A stretch of 43,109 nucleotides of DNA from a virus. Of the stretch, positions 7,874-14,457 are shown one piece after another. The stretch covers positions 1 through 43,109 of the IMG/VR virus record IMGVR_UViG_3300025108_000115; one strand, written 5' to 3'. The position numbers and the translations under genes are program-made. The notes beneath the pieces were generated by a model. That model saw only the letters and a list, made by a program, of their open reading frames with translations, did not search any database and was not told the DNA's origin. Within the stretch, counting starts at the first letter, position 1, and the number at the start of each line of letters is the position of its first letter.

Positions 7874-8227
7874 GGTCTATTGGGCCCATGTAAGCCAGAG
7901 GAGTGGTGCCCTTTGGTGTGGATATGCGGTGAGATTGGGATCCCTGTTAGTGAACTTTTACACGCAGGATCCCTTTCTCTAGCTTTCTAGAAAGACCAAA
8001 ATTAAATCAAGAACATCAAGGTTGTAATACCTGGGGTTGCCAACTGGCCCTAAAACTAAGTTGTATCCCTGTTAATAAAGACACAAATGAACACCCCAGT
8101 TGGGGTCTCGTAGACAACACGAGGAACCCCCCTGGGGTGACTTGGGTAGTCCCAGAGCTGGCAGAAGTGATATCAATAACCATCACCATCATCACAATGC
8201 CATATACATATATTCACTACTATTACT
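7874..8227. other. 354-bp palindrome-rich intergenic region
   Basis: No credible gene. It holds a Syn5-promoter-like 17-mer (7879-7895), the palindromes GGGATCCC (7937-7944), CTTTCTAGAAAG (7983-7994) and ACCCCAGTTGGGGT (8093-8106), and a near-palindrome ACCCCCCTGGGGT (8126-8138). GGATCCC recurs at 7967-7973. It ends in an AT-rich leader (CATCACCATCATCACAATG) before the next gene. Possible uses are a promoter cluster or DNA processing near the genome end; I cannot tell which. Confidence 0.6.
7879..7895 (+). promoter_or_regulatory. Candidate phage RNA polymerase promoter, copy 1
   Basis: ATTGGGCCCATGTAAGC, six bases after the large-terminase stop. It matches 12 of 15 positions of the Syn5 RNA polymerase promoter as I remember it (ATTGGGCACCCGTAA). 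The same 17-mer recurs at 12325-12341. Confidence 0.45.
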
Positions 8228-8536
8228 ATGAAGATAGAATCCTTCCCAGGTAACACTAGACAGTGTAACTTTGAGTACTTTAGAGTTAGGGAAGGCCCTA
8301 ATTACTTTGTCTCCTTCTATAAGGACTCTAGTCGTCTTCACTATGACCCTAAAGAGTGTTGGAGAGTTCTAGGTGTAGCTAAGTTTACTGATACTGGTAA
8401 AGCTCTTAAGACATGGGCTTTGGAGATGTATGAAAGCAATCTTCCAAAACTAGAACCTGTAGCTGATACATCCTTTGCTTCTGAGGCTATGGAAGAAGAG
8501 GAATCCCCGACAGATAACACAAAGATGATTACTTAG
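8228..8536 (+). CDS. Hypothetical protein
   Basis: 102 residues, with an aromatic N-terminal two-thirds (FEYFRVREGPNYFVSFYKDS, CWRVLGVAKFTDTGKALKTW) and an acidic low-complexity tail (SEAMEEEESPTDN). No known motif. Composition resembles the late genes more than the early block that starts at 9010. It may form a unit with the next gene, four bases downstream. Confidence 0.65.
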   Translation: MKIESFPGNTRQCNFEYFRVREGPNYFVSFYKDSSRLHYDPKECWRVLGVAKFTDTGKALKTWALEMYESNLPKLEPVADTSFASEAMEEEESPTDNTKMIT

Positions 8537-8540
8537 ACTT

Positions 8541-8735
8541 ATGGCGACTAATGAACAACTTCAGAGGGCTCTAGAAGCCGCTCAGAAGGCTAAGAACCCT
8601 GTGCTTGTTAGATCTATAAGGGCTGCTATGGAGGGACGTGTTATAGATCCTTTTGAAGGAATGTCTATTCATCCTGAAGTAGATCATCTTTGGCAGTTTG
8701 AGGTCCCTAAATGGGATAATTGGACCTCAGAGTAA
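8541..8735 (+). CDS. Small hypothetical protein
   Basis: 64 residues, with an N-terminal amphipathic helix (NEQLQRALEAAQKAKNPVLV) and a C-terminal segment with three Trp (LWQFEVPKWDNWTSE). No recognised family. It is the last gene before the G/C-run-rich 8736-9009 gap. Confidence 0.6.
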   Translation: MATNEQLQRALEAAQKAKNPVLVRSIRAAMEGRVIDPFEGMSIHPEVDHLWQFEVPKWDNWTSE

Positions 8736-9009
8736 ATTGACATAAATTTCTGAAGCCTATCCCCCTAGGGCCCAGGCCTGTCTACCCCCCTAGGCCCCCC
8801 TCCCTATGAAAAGGGGAGGCCCACCCCCTCCTAAGACCACGTTAGGCAGGGCAGGGGGTGAGATCTACAGACCAAATCCCTTGGCATCACTGGGATCTCA
8901 TTAGATATTGTATCTAGCGAGAATTGATGCCCCCGATTCTGACTAGGTATTTAGGCTCAGCACGGTACCGTGTCTGATCCGTGCCTCTTCTCTATATCTT
9001 CTCCCATCT
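8736..9009. other. G/C-run-rich structured intergenic region, possible genome-end or terminator zone
   Basis: A direct repeat CCCCCTAGG (8761-8769 and 8786-8794) is followed by a CCTCCC/GGGAGG hairpin near 8800-8818. A long imperfect hairpin has arms CACCCCCT (8822-8829) and AGGGGGTG (8853-8860) with an inner CCTAA/TTAGG pair. TGAGATC (from 8859) and GATCTCA (from 8894) form a third inverted repeat. Composition shifts here: genes after 9010 have more C-ending codons than those before. No gene is visible. Confidence 0.55.
8881..8909 (+). promoter_or_regulatory. Candidate sigma70-type early promoter
   Basis: TTGGCA (8881-8886), a 17-base spacer, then GATATT (8904-8909): five and four matches to the -35 and -10 consensus hexamers. 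It would give a leader of about 90 bases before the gene at 9010, placing it at the head of the early block. Confidence 0.45.
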
Positions 9010-9303
9010 GTGGCCAATCAATATTTAAGCATATCAACACACACATCAAATACGAATCCTTATCGCATGGACCAGAACAAGGTACAACGCTATGAAAAGA
9101 TCATCGTCGCTCAGACCACGAAAGTCTGGGAGCACCTATGCAGCAGGGTGGACACACTGCCTGACCTGATCGACATCACCGAGTGCAGCCAACAACAGCT
9201 TGATCTAATCAAAGACGTAATAGCTGTCGAGAAAGAATGGATCTTGGATAATGAGGCAAGACTTGAATGCAGCCTTCTCCAGTTCACAGATGACATGGAC
9301 TGA
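9010..9303 (+). CDS. Hypothetical early protein
   Basis: 97 residues from GTG 9010; ATG 9067 (M20) is an equally likely start and leaves a compact helical protein (MDQNKVQRYEKIIVAQTTKV, CSQQQLDLIKDVIAVEKEW). Acidic end (FTDDMD). No motif recognised. It is the first gene of the early block, behind a sigma70-like promoter, a position typical of host-takeover proteins in T7-like phages; that role is inference. Confidence 0.55.
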   Translation: MANQYLSISTHTSNTNPYRMDQNKVQRYEKIIVAQTTKVWEHLCSRVDTLPDLIDITECSQQQLDLIKDVIAVEKEWILDNEARLECSLLQFTDDMD

Positions 9304-9328
9304 TTACAACAATATGTAACAAGCTCAC

Positions 9329-9342
9329 ATCCACTTGACCAC
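9329..9342 (+). promoter_or_regulatory. CCAC leader element, copy 1
   Basis: ATCCACTTGACCAC in the gap between two early genes, 38 bases before ATG 9381. The adjacent ATG 9343 opens only a three-codon frame. Confidence 0.5.
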
Positions 9343-9364
9343 ATGAGGGTGTAGGATACGGGCA

Positions 9365-9380
9365 AGCCACACAACCAAAC
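9365..9380 (+). promoter_or_regulatory. CCAC leader element, copy 2
   Basis: GCCACACAACCAAAC directly before ATG 9381; a diverged copy keeping CCAC and ACCA. Confidence 0.4.
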
Positions 9381-9644
9381 ATGTTCATCTCACGCAACAC
9401 GTCACACCTCGGCGGCAACGAAACAGTGTTCATCAACACCAGCCTTGACGCCAAAGACACATGGGCCAATGGCATCTATCAGAACAGCCGCTTCGCCCAG
9501 TTCCGTTGGAATCCACGGGAGTTGAAGGTTGACCTGATCGCCAAGCACTACGAAATGCCTAAGTTTCGCAAGGCCAACGCCAAGACTGAAGACGAGGCTC
9601 GCGCCAAGGTTGACGCATACCTTGCCAAAGCTGCTTCAGTCTGA
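9381..9644 (+). CDS. Hypothetical early protein
   Basis: 87 residues. The N-terminal half is polar (MFISRNTSHLGGNETVFINT) and the C-terminal half basic and helical (AKHYEMPKFRKANAKTEDEA, ARAKVDAYLAKAASV). No recognised domain. It is preceded by two copies of the CCAC leader element, so it probably has its own control. Confidence 0.6.
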   Translation: MFISRNTSHLGGNETVFINTSLDAKDTWANGIYQNSRFAQFRWNPRELKVDLIAKHYEMPKFRKANAKTEDEARAKVDAYLAKAASV

Positions 9645-9648
9645 TATC

Positions 9649-9664
9649 ATTTCCACATAGCCAC
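9649..9664 (+). promoter_or_regulatory. CCAC leader element, copy 3
   Basis: ATTTCCACATAGCCAC, 13 bases before ATG 9678. Confidence 0.55.
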
Positions 9665-9677
9665 ATCATCAGCCTCC

Positions 9678-9851
9678 ATGAGCTACGAAGAACAGTTCCT
9701 CGCAACCTGCAACGACGAAGGCCAAGCACCTAGCTGGGCCATCAAGCAGATATTCGAGGAGCACAGCGCAGACCTTGACGAGTTCATCGGATTAGCCACA
9801 CCCCAGGAATGGGACAACGGTAAAACGATCCTTCACTGGCTGGGCTACTGA
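9678..9851 (+). CDS. Small acidic hypothetical protein (57 aa)
   Basis: ATG 9678 to TGA 9851. Acidic and helical (MSYEEQFLATCNDEGQAPSW, EEHSADLDEFI) with a Trp-rich end (PQEWDNGKTILHWLGY). The next leader element overlaps its last base. Small acidic early proteins of T7-like phages often inhibit host enzymes; nothing here identifies a target. Confidence 0.6.
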   Translation: MSYEEQFLATCNDEGQAPSWAIKQIFEEHSADLDEFIGLATPQEWDNGKTILHWLGY

Positions 9852-9866
9852 TTCCACTCAACCATC
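9851..9866 (+). promoter_or_regulatory. CCAC leader element, copy 4
   Basis: ATTCCACTCAACCATC, 9 bases before ATG 9876; its first base is the stop codon's last base. Confidence 0.5.
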
Positions 9867-9875
9867 TCAAACACC

Positions 9876-9944
9876 ATGATCACCGTCATCACCTTCTTAA
9901 CCCTCACTAGCGCTCTGTTCGCTGTTCAATACAGCCACCGTTAA
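9876..9944 (+). CDS. 22-residue hydrophobic peptide
   Basis: ATG 9876 to TAA 9944. It reads MITVITFLTLTSALFAVQYS then HR: one membrane-spanning stretch with a basic end. The preceding leader element argues for translation. It could be a membrane micropeptide; the call is tentative because of length. Confidence 0.4.
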   Translation: MITVITFLTLTSALFAVQYSHR

Positions 9945-9958
9945 AAAGTTGACCCATC

Positions 9959-9974
9959 ACTTCCATCTAACCAC
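9959..9974 (+). promoter_or_regulatory. CCAC leader element, copy 5
   Basis: ACTTCCATCTAACCAC, 38 bases before ATG 10013. A likely terminator hairpin lies between the element and that start. Confidence 0.45.
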
Positions 9975-9978
9975 TTGA

Positions 9979-10007
9979 CCCTCGTCCATCAGGCGGGGGT
10001 TTCTTAT
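9979..10007 (+). terminator. Probable intrinsic terminator
   Basis: CCCTCG (9979-9984) pairs with CGGGGG (9994-9999) across a nine-base loop, with one G-T pair, followed by TTTCTTATT. It would end transcripts of the 9010-9944 small genes and partly isolate the RlpA-like gene. Confidence 0.5.
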
Positions 10008-10012
10008 TGCTA

Positions 10013-10315
10013 ATGAATACACTCATCGCCACATCGCTATACATGCTGACCAGTTGGTACGGGCCAGGATTCCACGGGAGATTAACGGCCAACGGTGAGA
10101 TTTATAACCAATACGCCATGACAGCAGCCCACAAGACACTTCCATTCGGAACACGGCTCAAAGTCTGCCTAAATCGATGTGTAATAGTCCGAGTCAACGA
10201 CAGAGGCCCATACATCAGCAATCGTGATCTAGACCTCAGCTATGGCGCAGCGACTGAAATCGGTTTGATAGCAAGGGGTGTGGCCAACACGCAAGTTCTG
10301 CGCGTAAGACAGTAA
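10013..10315 (+). CDS. RlpA-like double-psi beta-barrel protein
   Basis: 100 residues from ATG 10013; TTG 10007 is also in frame but ATG is preferred. A short hydrophobic N-terminus (MNTLIATSLYMLTSWYG) may be an export signal. The rest is a nearly complete RlpA-type barrel: SWYGPGFHGRLTANGE, AMTAAHKTLPFGTRLKV, VRVNDRGPY and RDLDLSYGAA. RlpA proteins are cell-wall proteins, some being lytic transglycosylases that act on denuded glycan at the septum. Here it lies in the early region, far from the lysis genes, so a role in wall modification, division block or superinfection is conceivable but unproven. Confidence 0.8.
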   Translation: MNTLIATSLYMLTSWYGPGFHGRLTANGEIYNQYAMTAAHKTLPFGTRLKVCLNRCVIVRVNDRGPYISNRDLDLSYGAATEIGLIARGVANTQVLRVRQ

Positions 10316-10393
10316 TTGCAAATTTGACAATCCTTGCACTATTGGGATCAAATACCTATCAGCACTGCATAACTATAGGGCTATGTTTGACAC

Positions 10394-10633
10394 ATGGCTT
10401 CACATAGATCAAACCGAACACAGGTGCTGCTTACTGAGGCAGTTGATGATCAGGTCGAAAAGCTTGCAAAGAAAACTAAACGCAGCAAGTCAGCGATGTG
10501 CGCAGAACTGATCGAGTTCGCCTTGAAACACAGTTCTTGCAGAAAACCCTCAAGCAATCAAGACACTCAAATCGATGAACCAACCTTAATAAGGTTCACA
10601 AAGCTTATTAAATTACTAGACTCACTGGACTAG
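10394..10633 (+). CDS. Ribbon-helix-helix regulator (CopG/Arc-like)
   Basis: 79 residues. The N-terminal ~45 residues show a ribbon-helix-helix pattern: a beta strand (TQVLLTEAVDD), helix (QVEKLAKKTKR), turn (SKS) and helix (AMCAELIEFALKH). Such dimers bind short operators and often repress phage or plasmid genes. The C-terminal part is polar. Upstream are TTGACA hexamers (10324, 10387) without a convincing -10. Target unknown; with the MarR-like gene at 14020 and the integrase it could belong to a lysogeny-type control circuit. Confidence 0.7.
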   Translation: MASHRSNRTQVLLTEAVDDQVEKLAKKTKRSKSAMCAELIEFALKHSSCRKPSSNQDTQIDEPTLIRFTKLIKLLDSLD

Positions 10634-10734
10634 TTCGTGACTATATACACACCTAAATAGTTCATTTCAAACATAAATAGTTAAAAGCTGCTGGTATCAC
10701 TAGGGTTGTCCCTTTTTTGCCGTTTTTGCATGGC

Positions 10735-10763
10735 TTGCATAACCTACACTTTGTGTGTATAAC
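10735..10763 (+). promoter_or_regulatory. Candidate sigma70-type promoter
   Basis: TTGCAT (10735-10740), a 17-base spacer and TATAAC (10758-10763). This is the best host-type promoter I see in the window. It points to the gene at 10974 and on to the RNA polymerase gene. Confidence 0.55.
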
Positions 10764-10797
10764 TGATGCATCGACAGGCAACCCGCCCCGATCAAAT

Positions 10798-10898
10798 AGC
10801 TCAGCCCGAAGAGCTCATAGAAATGGCCCCGTTTTTGAGCCGACAAGTCAAAAACACCGCCCAGTTCCTACCGGAGGGCGTTTGAAATTGGTAGGAAC
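10798..10898 (+). ncRNA. Candidate structured RNA (three successive hairpins)
   Basis: AGCTC/GAGCT (10798-10815, 8-base loop), GTTTTTGA/TCAAAAAC (10831-10855, 9-base loop, 8 perfect pairs) and GTTCCTACC/GGTAGGAAC (10864-10898, 17-base loop, 9 perfect pairs) follow a sigma70-like promoter. No T-run marks an end on this strand, so it may be a structured leader of the 10974 gene and not a free RNA. No known RNA family recognised. Confidence 0.4.
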
Positions 10899-10938
10899 CT
10901 AAAAACAGGAAGAACAGACCGCAGGTTTAATGTTCATC

Positions 10939-10954
10939 ACTTCCACATAACCAC
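10939..10954 (+). promoter_or_regulatory. CCAC leader element, copy 6
   Basis: ACTTCCACATAACCAC, 19 bases before ATG 10974; close to the family consensus. Confidence 0.6.
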
Positions 10955-10973
10955 AAAACACGAGAGTTAAGCC

Positions 10974-11297
10974 ATGCGCTACTTGCCAAAAACGCTAAAA
11001 GCTCGACTCATCGAAGACCTAACGGACCAATCTAGAAATGCAACCAAAAATTGCATACAACCAGCCTCTCTTGGCTATGTCTGGTCACCTTCTCAGCTCA
11101 AGTACACCCCCACTAAAGATTCAATGACCAGCAAACCCCCAAGAACTTATGACGTTTATTTTGTTGATAAAAACAACAAACCAGCTAAGTGGGAGATCTA
11201 TGGAAACACCGCATTCAATGCCCGCTGTGTAGTTGAGGAGCTAAACCCCGGCTGCAAAATCAGGCGTGTGCTTTTACAAGACAATTCTGATTGGTAA
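10974..11297 (+). CDS. Hypothetical protein
   Basis: 107 residues. Basic N-terminal half (LPKTLKARLIEDLTDQSRN); the second half looks like a small alpha/beta domain (TYDVYFVDKNNKPAKWEIYG, TAFNARCVVEELNPGCKI). No family recognised. The leader carries a structured RNA and a CCAC element. The following gene starts two bases after its stop and the RNA polymerase gene is next, so it may be co-transcribed with them. Confidence 0.6.
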   Translation: MRYLPKTLKARLIEDLTDQSRNATKNCIQPASLGYVWSPSQLKYTPTKDSMTSKPPRTYDVYFVDKNNKPAKWEIYGNTAFNARCVVEELNPGCKIRRVLLQDNSDW

Positions 11298-11299
11298 AT

Positions 11300-11488
11300 A
11301 TGAAACGAATCCATAACACAAGTGAGTTAACCCAGGACCTAAGCGAAGCAACAGACTACGAACTAGCAATCGCTTATTACTGGGCTGATGAGGATGACGC
11401 CAAATATCCGCTCTATCTAATCAAAGAAGAGATGGATTATAGAGACCTAACCTTCAATGACTTAGAAGGAATGTTATTTGATTACTGA
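11300..11488 (+). CDS. Small acidic hypothetical protein
   Basis: 62 residues from ATG 11300; an in-frame TTG at 11291 would add three residues. Very acidic and aromatic (EATDYELAIAYYWADEDDA, EEMDYRDLTFNDLEGM). No motif recognised. The acidic profile is like T7 early inhibitors of host enzymes or DNA mimics, a comparison by composition only. Confidence 0.6.
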   Translation: MKRIHNTSELTQDLSEATDYELAIAYYWADEDDAKYPLYLIKEEMDYRDLTFNDLEGMLFDY

Positions 11489-11505
11489 TTTCCACCTAAC
11501 CAACC
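11488..11505 (+). promoter_or_regulatory. CCAC leader element, copy 7 (RNA polymerase leader)
   Basis: ATTTCCACCTAACCAACC, about 10 bases before ATG 11516, followed by CACGGGAG (11505-11512), which may serve as Shine-Dalgarno (GGGAG) for the polymerase gene. Confidence 0.6.
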
Positions 11506-11515
11506 ACGGGAGTTC

Positions 11516-13843
11516 ATGCCTGAAGACCTCAGCCTCGTTAGTCGTCAACTACAGCGCGAGACTCAATCACAAGAAGAAGCACGCATCCGCCTACAGACCA
11601 AAACCAGAGCAGCAGAGGACAAATCCTATGCATCCAGCACGATCTACGGGCAGAAAGCTGTCAAAGCCCTGCTTGATCCTGTAGCCACATGCATCACAAA
11701 AAGGTTATTCACACTTAGACGTGGTTCAGCTGCTGTTGATGCAGTTGAGGTCTACAAGCATTTAGCTGACGCCGATCCTCAATCTCTTGCATTAATCACT
11801 ATGAAAGTTGTTCTTGATGTATTAGGTAAAGAGCCCGAGCCTGGTTTGCAAGAACTGACCACAAAGATTGGGGCCGCTGTTCAGTTAGAGCTTCGGATGA
11901 TCTACTACTCCGAGCAAGAACCTGAACTTTATAAGAAAACTGAGTTCTTCTTCCACAAATCAGCTGGTACACAGCAAAAAGCAACCGTCTTTAAGCGTGC
12001 ATTCAATAAAGAAAAGATTGAATGGGAAAGGTGGACACGCACCACTAATCACAAGGTTGGAGCTTGGTTGATTGTCTGCCTAGCTGAAACCACGGGCTGG
12101 CTTGAACGAAAGACAATTCAACACGGCAAGAAAAAGAAGCGGGTGATGACATACACACGAGAGTTTCTCGAGCAGCGTGACACCATCATTGCTGCCGCTG
12201 AATCTTTTGCGTTCTGTCAATGGCCGATGCTTTGTCCACCAGTTGACTGGTCAAACGATCAATCAGGTGGCTACCTAACCGAATCAGTGAGGCAATCTAA
12301 CCCGCTAATTCGTAAAGCTGGTTCATTGGGCCCATGTAAGCAAGGCGACATTCCTTTGGCCATGTTGAACACTCTTCAACATCAGGCTTACAAGGTGAAT
12401 CCCTTGGTCTTTGCCGTAGCTGATCACTTCTACGAGCACAAGATTTCAGTTGGAAAATTCCGCTGTGATGCTCCGATGCCTCTACCAGAAAACACCCTCA
12501 CTGAAGATGCTTCTGAGGATGAGGTGAAGGTATACAAAAGAGCAAGGACAACGGCTGAAAACTACAACTCAATGCTCCCCCAGAAAAACTGGAGGACGAC
12601 TGAGGTCATGTATGTAGCTCGAAAATATGCCTCTGAAGAAAAGTTCTGGACACCCGCATCGTTTGACTACCGAGGCCGTGTCTACTTTCAAAACTCCGCA
12701 CTCAACCCACAAGGGACGGACTTCGATAAGTCTCTTCTTTTGTTTGCTGATGAAGGACCAGTTAACGAGTACTGGCTCGCCTTCAGCGCAAGTACGTGCT
12801 GGGGCTTGGATAAAGAGACGATGGCCACGAGAGTTAAATGGACCCGATCCAATACAGATCTAATCAAGCGCATTGCTGCTGATCCCATTCACAACCATGA
12901 ATGGCGTGAAGCTGACGAGCCCTGGTGCTTCTTAGCCTCAGCGCTCGAATACTCGGCATGTGTACTTGAGGGTACTAAGACCACATCCGGTCTTCCTATT
13001 GGTATTGATGCCACCTGCTCAGGTCTCCAACATCTCTGCGCGATGACTCGCGACGAGGCTGGAGCCTTGGTCAACGTCACACCAACCGAGAAACCAGCTG
13101 ATGGCTATCGAACTGTGGCTGAAAAAGCTAAGGAGTATCTACCTGAAAAGTATCACGAGTGGATGAACCGTAAGGTCACAAAACGCTCTGTGATGTGTAC
13201 GCCATACGGGGTGACTCAAAACTCAGCCCGCAACTACATAAGGCTAGCCCTGAGAGAGGAAAAGCGCGAGTTCGAAAGCACAGACCTGACCTCTATCACC
13301 AACGCAATATTCCGAAGGGCGATCCCCGAAATCTTCCCCGGAGCGATTGAAGTGATGAAGTGGCTTCAGGGTTCAGCCCTGGAAATCATGGATAGAGGAG
13401 AGGAAACCATCCAATGGACCACAGCTTCAGGCTTTGTGGTTACACAGGATCTCCGTCACTCCAACACAGTCGAGGTCAAGACCCGGCTTATGGGTGGAGC
13501 TCGAGTCAAGTCAATCATTGGTGATGGCTACGCCGGTCCAGACCGTGCTCACCACCGCTCAGCACTTGCGCCAAACGTAGTGCATAGCGCCGATGCTGCC
13601 CTCTTACATCTGACCTTCGCCTACTGGGACAAGCCCTTTTCCGTCATTCATGACTGTGTGTTGGGCCGCTCCTGTGACATGGATCAGATGGCCTCCGATA
13701 TTCGCCTGCATTTCTCCGAAATGTACAAAGGTGATGTGCTCGAGGACTGGGCAAAAGAGGTTGGCGTTCAAGTCCCCAATGGTTTGATTAAAAACACCCT
13801 CGACATCAACAGTGTCAACGATTCCCACTACTTTTTCTGCTGA
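11516..13843 (+). CDS. Single-subunit DNA-dependent RNA polymerase (T7-like)
   Basis: 775 residues, about 100 fewer than T7 RNA polymerase and near what I recall for Syn5. Diagnostic motifs are present: DYRGRVYFQN (D at about 384), the catalytic aspartate in IGIDATCSGLQHL (about D498, T7 D537), KRSVMCTPYG (K556, Y564; the T7 O-helix K631/Y639) and IHDCVLG (second catalytic Asp about D713). T7 has Ser after that Asp; this protein has Cys, as mitochondrial polymerases do. It should transcribe phage middle and late genes. Start ATG 11516 follows a CCAC element and a GGGAG. A Syn5-promoter-like 17-mer lies inside the gene (12325). Confidence 0.96.
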   Translation: MPEDLSLVSRQLQRETQSQEEARIRLQTKTRAAEDKSYASSTIYGQKAVKALLDPVATCITKRLFTLRRGSAAVDAVEVYKHLADADPQSLALITMKVVLDVLGKEPEPGLQELTTKIGAAVQLELRMIYYSEQEPELYKKTEFFFHKSAGTQQKATVFKRAFNKEKIEWERWTRTTNHKVGAWLIVCLAETTGWLERKTIQHGKKKKRVMTYTREFLEQRDTIIAAAESFAFCQWPMLCPPVDWSNDQSGGYLTESVRQSNPLIRKAGSLGPCKQGDIPLAMLNTLQHQAYKVNPLVFAVADHFYEHKISVGKFRCDAPMPLPENTLTEDASEDEVKVYKRARTTAENYNSMLPQKNWRTTEVMYVARKYASEEKFWTPASFDYRGRVYFQNSALNPQGTDFDKSLLLFADEGPVNEYWLAFSASTCWGLDKETMATRVKWTRSNTDLIKRIAADPIHNHEWREADEPWCFLASALEYSACVLEGTKTTSGLPIGIDATCSGLQHLCAMTRDEAGALVNVTPTEKPADGYRTVAEKAKEYLPEKYHEWMNRKVTKRSVMCTPYGVTQNSARNYIRLALREEKREFESTDLTSITNAIFRRAIPEIFPGAIEVMKWLQGSALEIMDRGEETIQWTTASGFVVTQDLRHSNTVEVKTRLMGGARVKSIIGDGYAGPDRAHHRSALAPNVVHSADAALLHLTFAYWDKPFSVIHDCVLGRSCDMDQMASDIRLHFSEMYKGDVLEDWAKEVGVQVPNGLIKNTLDINSVNDSHYFFC
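12325..12341 (+). promoter_or_regulatory. Candidate phage RNA polymerase promoter, copy 2 (inside the RNA polymerase gene)
   Basis: ATTGGGCCCATGTAAGC, identical to 7879-7895. Here it encodes part of SLGPCK. If active it would read through the 3' two-thirds of the polymerase gene into the integrase region. Confidence 0.4.
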
Positions 13844-13989
13844 TGGAACGTATTTACGACGACAACGCGACATTGGTTGAACGCATCATGGCCTACGTGG
13901 CGAATGATGAAGAAATCAAGGCCGCAGCACTCGCTAAAGTTGGTGACCACCTGGAAGAATGCTATACCTGGGAAATAGATTTCTATTAA
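13843..13989 (+). CDS. Small acidic hypothetical protein (48 aa)
   Basis: ATG 13843 overlaps the RNA polymerase stop (TGATG), so it is probably translationally coupled. Acidic and helical (MERIYDDNATLVERIMAYVA, NDEEIKAAALAKVGDHLEE) with an aromatic end (YTWEIDFY). No family recognised. A role as a polymerase partner can be imagined from coupling only. Confidence 0.55.
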   Translation: MERIYDDNATLVERIMAYVANDEEIKAAALAKVGDHLEECYTWEIDFY

Positions 13990-13997
13990 GGAATCTT

Positions 13998-14013
13998 ATT
14001 TCCACATGACCAC
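13998..14013 (+). promoter_or_regulatory. CCAC leader element, copy 8
   Basis: ATTTCCACATGACCAC, 6 bases before ATG 14020. Confidence 0.6.
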
Positions 14014-14019
14014 CGGACC

Positions 14020-14457
14020 ATGCCAAAGATCACGAGTGATCAAGCGTTTAGGGCCTTCCTAATCACTGAGCTCCTTCGATCCACGGGAGAAAAGGAGTTC
14101 CCAATGCAGCTTGCCTCAATCTTTTTCTGGATTGCTTCCCACAACGGATGCCGTCAAGAGGACGTATCAAAGGCTTGCAGCATTGCCGCTTCCACTGCGA
14201 GTCGGAACATCACCTGGCTCGGTCCTAGGCACAGGCTGGAGCATCGCTCTGGCTTACGGCTGGTCATTAGGAAACAGGACCCGAATAACCACCGGGCCTG
14301 GCGTTTGTTTCTCACGCCTAAAGGCGAGCAGTTCGTAAGGCTGCTGGAGAACCAACTCAACCTGCCGACTTCAACTTTGGAGAAGGCCGTCGTTTCTATC
14401 AAAGAGCAAATCTCACATGACAGCCCAGACGATCAAGACGATGGGTCAGGCGTATGA
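14020..14457 (+). CDS. MarR-like winged-helix regulator
   Basis: 145 residues. A winged helix-turn-helix of MarR type is readable: FPMQLASIFFWIASHNGC, the helix-turn-helix REDVSKACSIAASTASRNITWL (quoted as two parts: RQEDVSKACS and IAASTASRNITWL), then the wing (RLVIRKQDPNNHRAWRLFLT) and a C-terminal helix (GEQFVRLLENQLN). It likely binds DNA as a dimer. It sits directly before and overlapping the integrase, suggesting control of integration or of the early genes; the CCAC element upstream could be its own target. Confidence 0.7.
   Translation: MPKITSDQAFRAFLITELLRSTGEKEFPMQLASIFFWIASHNGCRQEDVSKACSIAASTASRNITWLGPRHRLEHRSGLRLVIRKQDPNNHRAWRLFLTPKGEQFVRLLENQLNLPTSTLEKAVVSIKEQISHDSPDDQDDGSGV

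Larger units (their letters stand above)
10634..10973. other. 340-bp intergenic region with a promoter and three hairpins
   Basis: No convincing protein. An open frame at 10717-10902 has unnatural composition. Contents in order: a repeated TAAATAGTT, T-rich runs, a sigma70-like promoter at 10735-10763, hairpins at 10798-10815, 10831-10855 and 10864-10898, and a CCAC leader element at 10939. The promoter would transcribe about 200 bases of structured RNA before ATG 10974. That RNA may be a 5' leader or an independent small RNA. Confidence 0.55.

Noticed and set aside
8738-8743. Perfect TTGACA after the 8541 gene as a promoter
   Set aside because: The -10 position is a run of C (TCCCCC); no usable -10 nearby.
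10372-10384. T7 promoter-like ACTATAGGG before the RHH gene
   Set aside because: Only about 8 of 17 upstream promoter bases match T7; the polymerase here is Syn5-like, so a T7 promoter is not expected. Likely chance.
10785-10820. tRNA D-arm-like TAGCTCAGCCCGAAGAGC
   Set aside because: No anticodon arm or T-arm follows; better explained as one of three hairpins in the leader.
10717-10902. 61-residue open frame in the 10634-10973 gap
   Set aside because: Starts at TTG, has a composition unlike the neighbours, no leader element, and overlaps the three hairpins.
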